Below the pieces are notes generated by a model. That model was not told where the DNA came from. It did not search any database and saw only the letters and a list, made by a program, of their open reading frames with translations. From Charina bottae (lineage: Eukaryota > Chordata > Lepidosauria > Squamata > Charinaidae), in contig JALMGJ010000003.1 of the NCBI GenBank assembly GCA_023362775.1, forward strand, positions 291,001 to 355,000: a stretch of 64,000 bases of DNA. The letters are read 5' to 3'. Positions 22,075 to 32,559 of this stretch are shown here, piece by piece. A program made the translations under genes and the position numbers. The first letter of the stretch is position 1. The number at the start of each line of letters is the position of its first letter.

Positions 22075-24461
22075 CTGATTAGTCTCTTGGGAGTAACATA
22101 AGATCAAAGGCTTTCTGTAATGTATTAATGCCCTGACTTCAAATACATTTTAGGACAGTTTTTTTAAAAAGTGCTGCGGAAGAAAATTGCAACAGTTATT
22201 CAGTACTGCAGCAATTAAGAGCTGGGTTTTTCAAAAAGAGAAACACTCAGACAACAGGTGGTTAAGATGCTAAAAAAAGCCAGACCAACCCAACCACTAA
22301 ACACACCTGGCAAGAACCTTTCCTGGGCAAGTATGTCATAAGTGCAGAACAGTAGATCCCATCTTTAATAGCTGCATGGGGTGGGTGCTCCCTTCAAAAC
22401 ACATAGGCCTATGATCAGAAAAGCAATCCAGTCATGAAGTGATTTGAAGATAAGCATGGCAAAACTGTTCCAGCGCTGATACCTAACGCCCTGAAACTTG
22501 TTTCTCCTTTGTCAAGTACATTGTACTGGGAGTTGCTGGTCAGCATGATTACTGCATCTCAGAGGAACTGTAGCTACTAAACTTTTAGCTACTAAAACTT
22601 TCTGTTCTGTGCCAAAAGGTCATTTGTGCTTGTCTGGACAAAGCAGGTGGAGGAAACAGTCCTAAACTATGAATTTGCTTCTTTAAGCCTCATCCTGAAC
22701 ACCATTAAAATGATCCAGTCAACCATTTGCCCACTCCTGTTTTACTACCTCCACTGCCACTCCCAAATCAATAGAAAATTAAAGATAAAACCCCACTCTA
22801 GGTCACGTCTCAGGTTTATTGTTGAGGAAACACATGGGATCAAGTCCGTAACATAAATATGAGGAGTAAATTGTAGTTCTCCAGACTTTCTCTTCTTATC
22901 AGTCATCCAAATAAAGCTACTGTCAAAAAATGTCCCCAGATCTTAATTTAAAACAGCTTAGAAGGAGGATACCATGACTGATGGTTTTAAAAGCTGCTTC
23001 CCACAGGGTTTCCCCCTCCTAGAATAGGTTCTCTCTCAAGGCCTCCAAGCCAATTCAGGCCTAAAAGTCACCTGAAATGGCTCTTGATTCTGAAGAGAAT
23101 GGAAGTGGTTTGCAATCATATGAAAGACTTCTTAAGGAGGCAGTGCAGGCCTGTTTATACTGAGAATAAGAAAAATGGATGCCAATTTCCAATACCTGTA
23201 AATTACAGCGAGTTTTTTTTAAGGTGGTAGGAATTCAGATAATCAGAGAAAAAAGATGAATCGGGCAAAATGCACCTTATTGTCAGACCAACAAGATTAT
23301 ACTTGCCAAGAATATATTGAGGTCATAGTACTTTGAAGGAAGGTAGCAATCATCATCATCATTATAGTAGATGTATCCATTCTCTAATCTTAACAGCATA
23401 AACATACTCCAAAGAATCAGATGGTAAGACTAGGCACCTTTGGAGCCCACTCTCTGAGGGTGCCCTTCTTAGAGCACCCTTCTCTCTGACAGCAGCATGT
23501 ATGGCTGTGGTCTAGTCTGTCTGCGTATTTGCACGCACCATATACATAGCATTAGTCTAGTTATCATATTGCACTGATGTCTGGAGCATTGCCACGTAAA
23601 TTTCCCACAGAGTCCAGCGGCAGAGCACATGAAGAGATGGTTGAAAAGCTTGTGTGCCGTGCCACTGACCACACAGGAGTTTCATGCTACACTAGCCAGA
23701 GCTGGCAGCCAAGGTGGTGGCGAGGTTCTGGGATGAATTCTGGAATCCATGACCGCCTGGGCAATGGTGACTTGGCAGTCTTCAGCAGGCTCATTCTGCT
23801 GCTCAGCTTGGATGGATTAGGAGTTAACGTTGGATCTATTTTTCTTTCTCCGTCTTTTGCTTCTGGCCATGTGGATGGATCCATTTCTTCAATGGCCAAT
23901 GGAAGAAATGGATTTAGGCTGCTGGGACATCCCCTGGAATTACATGAGGCAAAGAAGAGATGCTAGCATGTCTACTAGGTTTTGTCCTCCAATGTCCCAC
24001 CCCCCATCCCACCCTGAAGCATGCACAGCAGCTGTTTCAACACCAGCTAATATCCTTCGTTAGAGTTTAATGCTCTGACAACAGAAACGTAGAGCAGAAG
24101 CGGGCCGTACGGACAGAAGAGCAGGATGCCCTCTTGGGCTGTCAGGATTGGGGCATTTGTAGAATAGAGTCAACGGCTGAAGACATTCACCCTGAAGTCA
24201 GTATTAGTACTCTGCACACTCTGCACACAAAGGCTCAGCCTCAGGACTGTAAGGGCCCATATTATCTTGTTAGAGAAAAAGCAAAAAAACCCTGTGTACA
24301 AAGACCTTTGTGGGCCAGTTGATGAACACTAGTGGGGAGAATTTGCTCCACAGCCTGGAGGCTCTCTTCCTGGGCCAGGAGACTGACAGTTGTCCATCTC
24401 CTCTCCCCCCTCAGCCCTGGAATACCAGCATCATATGAAGGAGAGCTGAGATTGAACATAC
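22075..24461. other. Region below the last sure PDE4DIP exon
   Basis: No confident exon. An open minus-strand frame at 23687-23899 (PSKLSSRMSLLKTAKSPLPR) was considered as a C-terminal exon, but no family match is known. The remainder holds no repeat that I recognise. Confidence 0.35.
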
Positions 24462-24508
24462 CTCCAGGTTAATCCTTGCTTTCTTCAGCACATTGTATGT
24501 CCCGGTCA
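24462..24508 (-). CDS. PDE4DIP: PDE4DIP (myomegalin), near-C-terminal exon
   Basis: This 47-bp exon lies between acceptor ttgctacag and donor gtatgt on the minus strand. With the last base of the previous exon it encodes LTGTYNVLKKARINLE, matching the mammalian LTRTHDVLKKARTNLE. It ends in phase 0. Confidence 0.88.
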
Positions 24509-25241
24509 CTGTAGCAAAGAAAACGCCAACCAGAACTTGCATCAGTTTCTTCCTCTCTGCTATCCCCAATTCATCTCTCTGTCTTTATTGCTCAACTTGG
24601 CAAGTCCATTGTGAGATGTTCCTTTCTGATGTATAGACTTAGCTGGTGAAGAAGAATCATCCCCTCTCTGAAAAGCTTAGACATTGTCATTTTGGAAGGA
24701 GGATAAGGATTCTTTAGCCTCTTCATCTAATTTATAATTGTAACTCTGCTCAGATACCTGAATTTCACCAGCTGAGCACCCCCACTTTAAACGCTGCAAG
24801 CAGAATTAACTTTCTTCCTTTTCATCCAAGAGCAGATTGAGACAGGTATCTCCAGCCCTATTCCAGCGGCATGTGGAAAAGATCTCCAAAGCTTGTTGGG
24901 CGTTTTACACTTGAAAAATTCTAAGTCCCTTTGGGCCGAATAGGAGGACATCACCCCTTCTGACACAAAATTCCCAAGATCCTGTGGGAGTAGCTACTGT
25001 AAGCTTGCAAGGTAAATATGCCTCCCTCTCCCCCTCCTCTTCGTGTTCCCTGGCCCAAACTCATTCAAGAGTTCTGGCAAGCATGGATTCAGATGCAGAG
25101 AATAAAATGTAGTGGGGAGAGACCGTGACACACAGGAGAGCCTTACTACTGGTCTAGAGTTTGTTACTTGGGGCGCTTGGCTACCAGAAACAGGAAGTCA
25201 GTTCTATTCTAATCCATTTCACAAAAGAGAAGGATACTTAC

Positions 25242-25359
25242 AGTGGGTGAGAATGAAGTTCTCCATACTTCCTTTAATATGGTTAGCACGCTGCACACGA
25301 TTCTCTTGCTCAGCCAACTTGGCTCTGAGTATTTGGATTTCTTCAGCTACTGACTGCTC
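25242..25359 (-). CDS. PDE4DIP: PDE4DIP, exon encoding the EQSVAEEIQ coiled coil
   Basis: This 118-bp exon has acceptor ttttcacag and donor gtaagt. It encodes EQSVAEEIQILRAKLAEQEN and NHIKGSMENFILTH, a heptad-rich coiled coil. The mammalian counterpart is ERELLELRTKVSKQE...KESMEQFI. Confidence 0.9.
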
Positions 25360-26197
25360 CTGTGAAAACAAGTATTTTATTTTTAGGATGACTACAGTAA
25401 TTGGATATTGTTAAAAAAAAAAAAGGAAGGAGCTTATATTTATGAAGTAACCTAGATGTGTTGAGTACTCTGGAAGATCAGATGGACTGTAACACTTTGT
25501 ATGTGGGGAGAATGTATTTTAAAATTCTTCCCAGGCTTTGAAAATGTGTTGGGAGCAATGTAGAAGTCACTGAGCCAATGTAAAAGTAAATTTGCGGTGG
25601 GGGTGGGGAGCTAAGGATGGGCACATCTGGAGCCAAACTGGATAGAACCATCTCCTCTCTCTTCTTTTAGCTCCCCATTCTAATCTCTCTCTTGGGATTG
25701 CCAAGCTATACCTCTGGGTGCTATTCTCACTGGTTTCCGAATCTCCATCTCTCAATATCCCCACTTTATCTTGTATTCTTGCCTTCCTATTGCCCTCTGC
25801 TGGGCTTCAACATTCCCCTCTATATCCCCCTTTTCCTGTTTCCTCCACCGTCCATCCGCCACACTCCTGCCTCCCTGTTCTTGTCACAGAGCTTGCCAAC
25901 CATAGCACAGAAGGGCTTCCCTCCCCCAGCATCCCTAAGCCGTTCGAAATGGTCAGAGGAGACTCTAGAGGGAATGACTGGTTGGCTGCAACGGATTGGG
26001 CAAATAGGGCCATCTCTGCCACACCCCTACAAACGGAAGTACGGGCTTAGCAGTGATGTTTCCTCGTCCTCATTCTCACTAATGAACTTTTGGAACTTTA
26101 ATATGGAATGGGCTGCAAATAAGGGGTGCTTGGAAATCCCTCCGAGTTGTCTAAAAAAAAGTAACAGCAGGATACTTCCCTTTGCGGGTTGCCTTAC

Positions 26198-26329
26198 TGG
26201 GGCTGAAATGCGAGGCGTGGGAGGTGATGCTCTCCAAAACATTGCAAGGAGGGAAGTGGATTTCTCCAGGATCTGGTGCAAAGAACTAGTATGGACAAGC
26301 AATTTCCTGACGTTTTCTTGGCAGAAAAT
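26198..26329 (-). CDS. PDE4DIP: PDE4DIP, exon with LLAMFWRA motif
   Basis: This 132-bp exon runs phase 0 to phase 0, with acceptor tttccacag and donor gtaagg. It encodes IFCQENVRKLLVHTSSLHQI and STSLLAMFWRASPPTPRI. The human protein has HALEESASLLTMFWRAALP at this place. The helix before the FWRA motif is conserved among centrosomin-like proteins. Confidence 0.9.
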
Positions 26330-26727
26330 CTGTGGAAATGGAGAGGTTGGTTAAGGCAAATACCTTGCATTTCCCTGACTGACTTCCTTGCTAGCCTTTG
26401 GTGGTTCCTTCCTTCCTCTGGCCTAAGACGGGCCAGAAAAGCCAGGGACCATAGCTTTTCTCCCCTCCCTTGCCCCACAGGGCTGGTGAGGAACCTCTTC
26501 ATCACTGCTGCTCTACCTCACTCTTGGGCCTGCTTAGAAGCCTACCATGCCTTGCTTGAAAGAACTCAGCACCGCACCATTCCCAATAATGCGGAGATGG
26601 AGGTTGAACTATCACTTATCCTGGACGGTCAAAGTATTGCCTGAAACTGTTTCCAGTGTTGAAAGAAGGAATGCAAATCTCGATGGAAGACTATTCCGCT
26701 CCCCAGCAACCTAACCTCCTCAGTTAC

Positions 26728-26894
26728 CCTGTTGTCCTGTAGTTTCAGACCAGGCGGCAGGAGTGAGGCCATCTGGTGGGTCAGAGTCGTGCCATCCAAA
26801 ATCTGTTTCTTAAGGGTATTGTAGTCCTGAAGGTATCCTATGACATGGATTCCTTGTTTCTTGGCACCTCCTGCCAGCAGCGGCTGATGCGTCC
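26728..26894 (-). CDS. PDE4DIP: PDE4DIP, exon with HVIGYLQDYNTLKKQI motif
   Basis: This 167-bp exon has acceptor ctttgtag and donor gtaact. It encodes THQPLLAGGAKKQG and IHVIGYLQDYNTLKKQILDG, then HQMASLLPPG. It corresponds to the HVIGHIDDYSALRQQIAEGK segment of human myomegalin. This is the CM2-like C-terminal domain shared with CDK5RAP2, which there binds pericentrin and Golgi partners. Confidence 0.92.
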
Positions 26895-27126
26895 CTACAA
26901 AGAAAGAGCCATGCTGTCAGCCTAGGTTGGCAGCTGCATCAGCAGCTATAGCTCCTGCGCAGTGACTCAGTTGCTGTTTTCTACAACCACAGAAGGAAGC
27001 AGAGAACCACAGTATTTGTGCCGGAAGCCTCAGATGGACCTGCTGCTTTCTGAAATCGCAGAGGATTTTAACTCAGCATCCCACAGCGTAGTAAGGTGGC
27101 TTGAGTGGGGAGGAGTAAGGACATAC

Positions 27127-27251
27127 CAAAGGCTGCCTTCTGCAGTGGGCCAAACTGTGCTTCATAGACATGTAATTCAGCCTGCTGGGTCTGGAAGAGC
27201 ACTCTGTTTTCTTCACACTGCTGCTGAAGCATCATCACTCTGTGCTGAAGC
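27127..27251 (-). CDS. PDE4DIP: PDE4DIP, coiled-coil exon (LQQQCEE)
   Basis: This 125-bp exon lies after a T-rich acceptor ending in acag and before donor gtatgt. It encodes LQHRVMMLQQQCEENRVLF and QAELHVYEAQFGPLQKAAF. The human match is LQHKLVLLQQQCEEKQQLFE. Confidence 0.92.
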
Positions 27252-27818
27252 CTGTAAAAAAAACCCCGCCCCCAAACAAGAGTCACGACTGAGGTTTCTG
27301 TTGCTGGCTGAGCTGTCAAGTGTCTCTGCAGCGCTCATACTAATGTTTTGCCAAAACCCGTGCACTGAAGGGTTCACCAACGTCTTATGGAAGGAGACTC
27401 ACAGGTAGAACCATAGGGTTAGAAGGGATTTTGGAGGTCTTCTAGTCAACCCCCTTTTCTGGGCAGGAATCTTCAGACCATCCCAGACAAATGGGATGTT
27501 CTATTAAGCCTTGCAATGAGTTCCCTAAAGGGAGACTGCAAATCTGACTCAAATGATTCAAATCTGAATAACGTTAACAGTGGATTTCTTTTGAATACAA
27601 ACTGTGGACAGATTAGATGACATCACCCAAAGAAGAACTGAAAATCCCTCCTCTCACATAGTCTCTGCCCTCTCGAAGTTCCTTGTCCCTGCACTTTGGT
27701 CTACGAAGTTCATATGGTCAGAGAGATGGAGAAAGCCCAAATGCAGATCCTCACATAGCCAAGAAGCAGCTCACTGAGCAACTGTGGGATTACTGTGGGA
27801 ATGCCCTACAGAAATACA

Positions 27819-27950
27819 TACAGGCAGGACAAGCCAGGGTACATAAACAGAGAGCAAGTCCCACTCCCTTTTCGCACTGAAGATGTTGCCTAGCCTGGCA
27901 ATGAAACGTCTGCAAGAAAACAACAAGGCTCAGAGAGCACCAAGGACTCC
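27819..27950 (+). mobile_element. Solo PLE terminus, family 2
   Basis: A 132-bp piece equal to the 3' end of the element at 14.5-15.97 kb, from aggcaggacaagccagggta to the terminal aaggactcc. ACAGAAATACA at 27808-27818 and 27951-27961 forms an 8- to 11-bp target duplication (ACAG may belong to the element). No coding sequence is present. Confidence 0.8.
27868..27918 (+). ncRNA. Hammerhead-ribozyme-like motif (PLE family 2, second copy)
   Basis: Same core as the 15.9-kb copy: CTGAAGA, T, GTTG/CAAT stem II with a 10-base loop (one base changed), GAAAC, GTC. The stem I strand has a C for T change (cgca), which breaks one pair. Confidence 0.55.
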
Positions 27951-28751
27951 ACAGAAATACACTCTTCATTCCCCTTTCAGATGCTTGTGGAAGGAGAGCA
28001 ATGCCTCAACTATAGCAAAATGACCCATATGGAAGCCACAAGAAGGGGTTGGTAGTCCATTCTTATTTTTTTTCTTTCATTTTTTCTTCCTTTTGTCTGC
28101 TTTTTCCAGTTGTTTTTTTTCCTGAGCTTGTAGTGTTCAGTAACTTTTTAAAGAAGAAATAAGCTGATAAATTAATTTCTACCAAAAGCTCTATTAAAGA
28201 AGCCTTTTCAAGAGCTATCGATATTAGTAATAAAGCAAAACAAAAACAAAAAGGAATTTAATGACACTTTAGAAACAAAATTATTGTTAATAAGCTTTTA
28301 TGGATTAAATTCCATGATTGGATGAACAGTGATCCCCAAAAAATGTCTGCCATAGTAAATCTGGTAGTCGTTGAATTGCCACACCAGTTCTTGTTGTGAA
28401 GATGCAGATCACTAAAAGCAGCAGTGGAAGAGGACGATGGCCTCCTGACAGCCCAGGCCTGTGAGTTCCCTAAAGGCATCTGACTGTGATACCGAATGGT
28501 GAACTAGGTGGCCTAATCCAGCAGGGCTCTTCTGCTGTGATATTTTCACAGAACCCTGAGAGGCTCCTGGGAATCTCCATTAGTGCTTCTGAACCCATCT
28601 GAGGTATCAGTCCCTTAACAATGCAGTCCCTCCCATCTCAAGACCGAAACATCAGTATGGAGTTCGGTAACTGCCAGGTGAAGGGAAAGCCCAGCCTCCA
28701 TCCTTCCCTTCCATGCCCTTTTCCAGCAGATTCCCACCAGCTTTAGCCCAC

Positions 28752-28929
28752 CTGGAATTGTTCATCTGTAAAGACAGGAACTCCTTTTGCAGCAGCACGA
28801 GGTCTTGCTGCTTGCCCTGGATCTCTTCCCGTAGTCGCTGCTGCTCAGTCCACTGCCGTTCCAGCTGCACCTGGCCCTCCTGGACTCTTGAATGCGATGC
28901 GAGCAGAGCCTTCTGCAGGCGCTCCAACT
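28752..28929 (-). CDS. PDE4DIP: PDE4DIP, coiled-coil exon (ELERLQKALL)
   Basis: This 178-bp exon has acceptor attcccag and donor gtgggc. It encodes LERLQKALLASHSRVQEG, QVQLERQWTEQQRLREEIQ and KEFLSLQMNNS. It matches the human LREALLSSRSHLQELEKELE...RLSLQENDSR segment. Confidence 0.92.
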
Positions 28930-29866
28930 CTGGGAATTGAGAGAGGTGTCCGAGGTGATCACCTTACAATATATGGGTTTGTTAGGGAAGCCTTATAATA
29001 TACAGACTTATTAAAGAGCTCCCAAAGAGTGAGTTCTCTGCTGTGTCTCATGACCTGACAGAAGCAGTTCTAAAAGGAAAATGTTTTTGATTCAAGCAAG
29101 AATCATTTGGTGTTGGCCCAGGAGAATGGAAGGATTCAAATACTGTCTTCTATTCCATTTTCTCACCACTTTTCCATTTCCCCCCTTAACAATGAAAAAA
29201 AAAGCCTCTATTACAGAAGAAAACACAAAATAGCTGCACGATGCCTTTATTTACAAATGTCAGGGGCTGTCTGCCTGGAAGAACTGCTGGCATATGAATG
29301 TTGCTTTCTGGATGTCAGGTCTCTCCAAAAGCTGGAGTTTACAAGCTCTACATATCACTGATATGCTAGTGGGTGGCATAAGTAATGGACAGAAGCCAAC
29401 CCTCAAAGGAGCTCTACACTCAGAAGTCACTTGTCCTCCTGATGGTAAAGTTCACTTACAGGAGCAAAATAGAGGGGTTTTTCTTTACCAGGTTTTTGCA
29501 TTCAATTATGAGTCTTAGAGTACTAAAGACTGGACATGTTTCCATACTTAAACATACTTAAAAGGTAAGGCACTGCTTTTTAATGAAAATGAAGTTAAAG
29601 TGGCAATCCCACACAGCACTTATATTGTGTTACTTCATCAATCAATATTGTTCTTCTTTGGCCAGACCCTTTAGTAATGTCTAATAACTTGTGGCTTCGC
29701 TCAACAAAAGTTGCTACCAATTGTAAACCTCCTATTGATACCATCAGACCATTTTATTTTTTTTCCTGTTAAGTTAGACTAGGAGATGGATGTGGATGGA
29801 TGTGAGATCAAGGTACTGATGACAGAGCACACACTCCAAGAGCAGATGATCCTGCTGATCTCACAC

Positions 29867-29998
29867 CATTGTTCTTTGCCACTGAGGTGAGGTGTATTTC
29901 CAGCTGCTCCCGCAAATGGTCGTTGGTGTAGATGGACTTCTCTAGACGCTGGCAGAGAGTTCGAATCTCAAACATGTGTTCCGCTAGAAAATCAGCAC
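29867..29998 (-). CDS. PDE4DIP: PDE4DIP, exon with EIRTLCQRLEKSI
   Basis: The acceptor is gaaaatag; the donor chosen is gtgtga, which gives 132 bp and a phase that fits the next exon. It encodes ADFLAEHMFEIRTLCQRLEK and NDHLREQLEIHLTSVAKNN, matching human ADLLEEHLGEIRNLRQRLEE. The open frame continues past this donor to a second possible GT at about 29813, so the 3' border is the least sure. Confidence 0.85.
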
Positions 29999-30334
29999 CT
30001 ATTTTCATTCAAAAACAAAGGGTGCAAACAGAATGGAGAAGAGAATCATAGTAATGTTTGAAAGGTATGAGTTAAATTTGGCACCTATGGAAATTCATGG
30101 CATAAGAAAGCGATCAGATGAAATGCTCATATTTTTAAGTTAGTAGTAGTATAATTCACACTGTAACTTGTCATGATAATTAATATCATCCATTCTATCC
30201 CCAAGGAGGAAAAAAACCAAAGATGTGATAAAACTCATCTGGAAAAAAATTTCCAATGTGCTTATTTCGCTCTTATGCCTAATGGCCTAAATAACTCAAC
30301 GGACCACTTGGTTTGTGGTACTGGAATCAGTTCC

Positions 30335-30764
30335 CACATATCATTCACTGAAGGGTAGAATCACAGAACTTACCCGAGTGTTTCTGGACAGGAAGGGCTG
30401 GGGAACAACAAGATACAGAGGCAAGTCCCTCCTGAGGCTGTCTGAGGGGATGGGTACACCAAGGGATGCAGCTCTCCTCCAGCTGTTCCTGAGATTTAGT
30501 CTTCCAATCAGCAGAATTTGGCATAGGAAACAAGTGAGGAACCCGGTGGCAAGCCTGAGGGCTGTTTTTGGAGGAGATAATTGGTCCACCTGCAGCAAAA
30601 AGGCCGATCAACAATTCTGTTTTATTGATGGCAATGCAGGAAGCCAAGGTACAGAGATAAATCACCAAAGGGGAATGCACATCACGCCCACTCCCGTAGA
30701 AGAGGAATCTGGAAAGAAGCGGCTACAGCACTGTAAATATAACAAAGGGCAATTTGGAACAAAG
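30335..30764 (-). mobile_element. PLE family 2 5' block, inverted
   Basis: Nearly identical, in reverse, to 14615-15040. It includes the exon-like block with its acceptor and GTAAGT donor. It stops at the same TGGGA where the GIY-YIG frame would begin. A family-3 PLE is inserted beside it at 30777. Confidence 0.75.
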
Positions 30765-30828
30765 ACAATTAGGAGATGGCTGTTGTGGGTCTTCCGGGCT
30801 GTGTGGCCGTGTTCTGGAAGTTGTGGTT

Positions 30829-30869
30829 CCTAACGTTTCGCCAGCATCTGTGGCCAGCATCTTCAGAGG
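30829..30869 (-). ncRNA. Hammerhead-ribozyme-like motif (PLE family 3, left arm)
   Basis: Reverse-strand copy of the 31074-31114 motif with the same CTGAAGA, T, stem II, GAAAC, GTT order. Confidence 0.5.
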
Positions 30870-31073
30870 GCAGGAGCACAGATAGAAGCAAAATCTCTGT
30901 GCCCAGGTAGAGTGGCAATGTTTGTTTTCTATTTATAGAGCTAAGTTATAGGAGACCCCACCTAATCTCCTATAAAACCCCACCTAATCTCCTATAATTT
31001 AGCTGTATAAATAGAAAACAAACATTGCCACTCTACCTGAGCACAGAAAGAGTGCTTCTGTCTGTGCTCCTGC

Positions 31074-31114
31074 CCTCTGAAGATGCTGGCCACAGATGCT
31101 GGCGAAACGTTAGG
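31074..31114 (+). ncRNA. Hammerhead-ribozyme-like motif (PLE family 3, right arm)
   Basis: CCT, CTGAAGA, T, stem II GCTGG/CTGGC (two G-U pairs, 9-base loop), GAAAC, GT, T, AGG. Stem I pairs CCT with AGG immediately at the core. Stem III is again only ACGT. Confidence 0.5.
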
Positions 31115-31744
31115 AACCACAACTTCCAGAACACGGCCACACAGCCCGGAAGATCCACAACAGCCATCGAACTCCGGCCGTGAAAGCCTTCGACAATACA
31201 CGATTAGGAGAGCTCCTCTGGGCAAATATTTCATCACGACATAGACATACCTGGCCACTAGAAATGAGAGGGTATCACCATATTGGCACAGTTCTACAGG
31301 GACAAGCTTTTCCTGTTCTTTATAGACCAGTATTTGTCAAGTTTCAGTAAAACTAGTGCCACAGAAACCAAGGTATAATTAAAGGTTTTCTAGCCCACCA
31401 CAGCCCAGCGGTTCTGCTAAACTGTTGACTATCTCTGATCAAACTATCCAAACCACCTCATAAACACGGAATTATTGGAGCAGAGCAATATGAACTACCC
31501 CCCTCCCAAAAAAAACCTCCAACTAAATCGCACCAGTGAAGCTATCTATGGTTTTACATGTTCCTCAACTGCACTCCCTCTTTGGAACCTCAAAAAGGTC
31601 AGCCACAAATCACCAAGGAGAGAAGCAAACAGTGGCCTCTGCTATCCTTGGCGATGGTGAAGGCACCATGCAGAAAGGCTTGGGCGCACCATGCAAAGCT
31701 GCATGCTGGATGGGGTGCTGGGCCAGGAAGGCCACAGGCCTCAC

Positions 31745-31939
31745 TTTCTCCAAGCTGCTTCTGCAGCATCTGCAACTCCTGCTGTGCCTCAGCCAGGGAG
31801 AAGGCCGGTGTTCTGCAGCAGCCAAGCAGGGGCCTTGGGCCTGAAGGAGGAGGACCCGAAGACATGCAGGAGGACGGTTCTGAGTCCAATGGAGCCAAAG
31901 GCAAACCTGTTGGCTTGGACAAGGAGTCAGCATGAAAGC
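31745..31939 (-). CDS. PDE4DIP: PDE4DIP, exon with LLGCC and AEAQQELQMLQKQLGE
   Basis: This 195-bp exon has acceptor cacccctag and donor gtgagg. It encodes FHADSLSKPTGLP, a Pro/Ser-rich linker, PRPLLGCCRTPAFSLAEAQ and QELQMLQKQLGE. The last part is almost identical to human SLAEAQQELQMLQKQLGES. Confidence 0.93.
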
Positions 31940-32559
31940 CTAGGGGTGGAAAGGAGAGGAGAAACAAAGAGAGCAGCAGGTTAAATTAGGATATCCTGAG
32001 GAGATGGATTGTTCCTGGAAGATACAGATTGTAAAAGAAGAATGGAATGGCTTTTCTCTTCCTAATTATGGATGCTGCTGAGCCAAAACCTGGATGAGCA
32101 GCTAAGCAGGCATTCCCTGAGCACGTCTTATTCCATTACAGATTGTTTAAGATAAGACGAGGAAGAAATAAAAGAAGCAGTTCCTCAGAGGTGCCTACTA
32201 GGATACAGCTACTTCTACCCACATCACCATTCAACAGGCAGCATTCGGAAGGGCTTTCATTTCCTTCCTTAAAAACGAAACAAAAAATAACGGTGCGGTG
32301 ATAGCAGCACTACTTAGCAGAGTTCCTGCAAGCCAGATGAAGTCCTCTAAGGCTGTCAGTGGAGCCCAGCGGCACTCCAGGAAATTAAGTTGGCAGCAGC
32401 ATGGCTGCAGGCCGTCTGTTTACTGAACAGTCTGCCTGCTGCTCAGCTTTGCTCTTTTTAAAGTGCTGAAAGTGTCTGGGTGAACATTAAGGGGAAATAA
32501 CCCTGAAAATGACACCATTGTGGGGGTATATTACAGCCAGCCAACCAAGCAGATGATCC

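Larger units (their letters stand above)
30777..31199. mobile_element. Fold-back Penelope-like element, family 3
   Basis: The left arm (30777-30995) is the reverse complement of the right arm (about 31000-31170). Each arm carries cggccacacagcccggaa and a hammerhead-like core, and the centre holds tandem cacctaatctcctataa. ACAATTAGGAGA at 30765-30776 and ACGATTAGGAGA at 31200-31211 form a 12-bp target duplication with one mismatch. No coding sequence remains. Confidence 0.82.

Noticed and set aside
23687..23899. Minus-strand frame as the PDE4DIP terminal exon
   Set aside because: No acceptor in the right phase stands out and the peptide has no recognised match; kept only as an option in the findings.
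25692..26354. Plus-strand 220-codon frame over 25.7-26.35 kb
   Set aside because: It overlaps a well-supported PDE4DIP exon (26198-26329) on the minus strand, has biased composition and no splice-consistent borders.
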